NCBI GenBank assembly: GCA_905201915.1
Contig: CAJKQE010000061.1
Location: 1 to 13,244 of the forward strand
DNA length: 13,244 nucleotides
Source of the DNA: an uncultured Lachnospiraceae bacterium
Lineage (GTDB): Bacteria > Bacillota > Clostridia > Lachnospirales > Lachnospiraceae
Direction of reading: 5' to 3'
Shown: positions 13,174 to 13,244 of the stretch, in pieces
Position numbering within the stretch: position 1 is the stretch's first letter
Layout: every line of letters begins with the position of its first letter
Program-made: the position numbers and the translations under genes
Notes under the pieces: model-generated
What the model was told of the DNA's origin: nothing
Seen by the model: only the letters and a program-made list of their open reading frames with translations
Databases searched by the model: none

Positions 13174-13244
13174 ATGATAACAAGGCAAAAATACCAGGAT
13201 TATATCAATGTGCTGAAAGAGGAATTGATTCCGGCGATGGGGTG
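13174..13244 (+). CDS. N-terminus of L-serine ammonia-lyase / L-cysteine desulfidase-family protein (partial)
   Basis: Only 23 codons are inside the window: MITRQKYQDYINVLKEEL then IPAMG, with TG beginning what is likely a Cys codon. The text LKEELIPAMG-C is the start of the conserved LKEELVPALGCTEP motif of the Fe-S dependent L-serine dehydratase alpha-like / CyuA / UPF0597 family, in which that Cys binds the cluster. GAGGGG (13161-13166) lies seven bases before the ATG. The call rests on a short stretch and the rest of the gene is outside the window. Confidence 0.6.
   Translation, partial: MITRQKYQDYINVLKEELIPAMG

Noticed and set aside
1..13244. CRISPR array or other tandem repeats
   Set aside because: No regularly spaced direct repeats were seen anywhere in the window.

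Overview
All recognisable genes lie on the + strand. The family mix suggests a low-to-moderate G+C anaerobic member of the Bacillota (Clostridia or Negativicutes type): large serine recombinases of the Tn4451/TndX kind, ArsR/ACR3/ArsD/ArsA/LMW-PTP-type ArsC, strong AAGGAGG ribosome binding sites and an Fe-S serine dehydratase/cysteine desulfidase-like gene. Genus cannot be resolved from sequence alone.

Region 1 (1-~2990) is the recombinase end of an integrative element. It holds the C-terminal part of one large serine recombinase, a small recombinase-domain protein (frameshifted here) and a complete 521-aa large serine recombinase, joined by overlapping stop/start codons. This stretch looks visibly richer in G+C than the arsenic genes beside it.

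Region 2 (~2990-9850) is a two-module arsenic island. Module A starts with a consensus sigma-A promoter and an ArsR repressor. After a hairpin come an ArsP-type permease, a Cys-tailed ferredoxin, a membrane-anchored thioredoxin, a CcdA-like membrane electron carrier and a small thioredoxin with a Cys-rich head. This reads as a permease plus a trans-membrane thiol relay and is the least described part of the window. Module B has its own ArsR, then ACR3 arsenite efflux, ArsD metallochaperone, an ArsA-like ATPase and a thioredoxin-type arsenate reductase, and ends in a strong terminator. The ArsA is unusual: about 336 aa instead of about 580. It appears to be an in-frame fusion of the start of the A1 half to the end of the A2 half, keeping the A1 P-loop and the A2 DTAPTGHT motif. 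Several small proteins in both modules carry added Cys-rich ends.

Region 3 (~9850-13244) looks chromosomal. After a gene-free ~350-bp stretch come a radical SAM protein of unknown function, a TrmH-family RNA methyltransferase broken by one frameshift, a CatA-like acetyltransferase, the decayed C-terminal end of an EamA transporter, and the first codons of a probable L-serine dehydratase/L-cysteine desulfidase-family gene that runs off the window.

Three reading-frame breaks (about 1150, 11705 and 13087) can each be repaired by a one-base change in a G run. Real slippage decay and sequencing error both remain possible.
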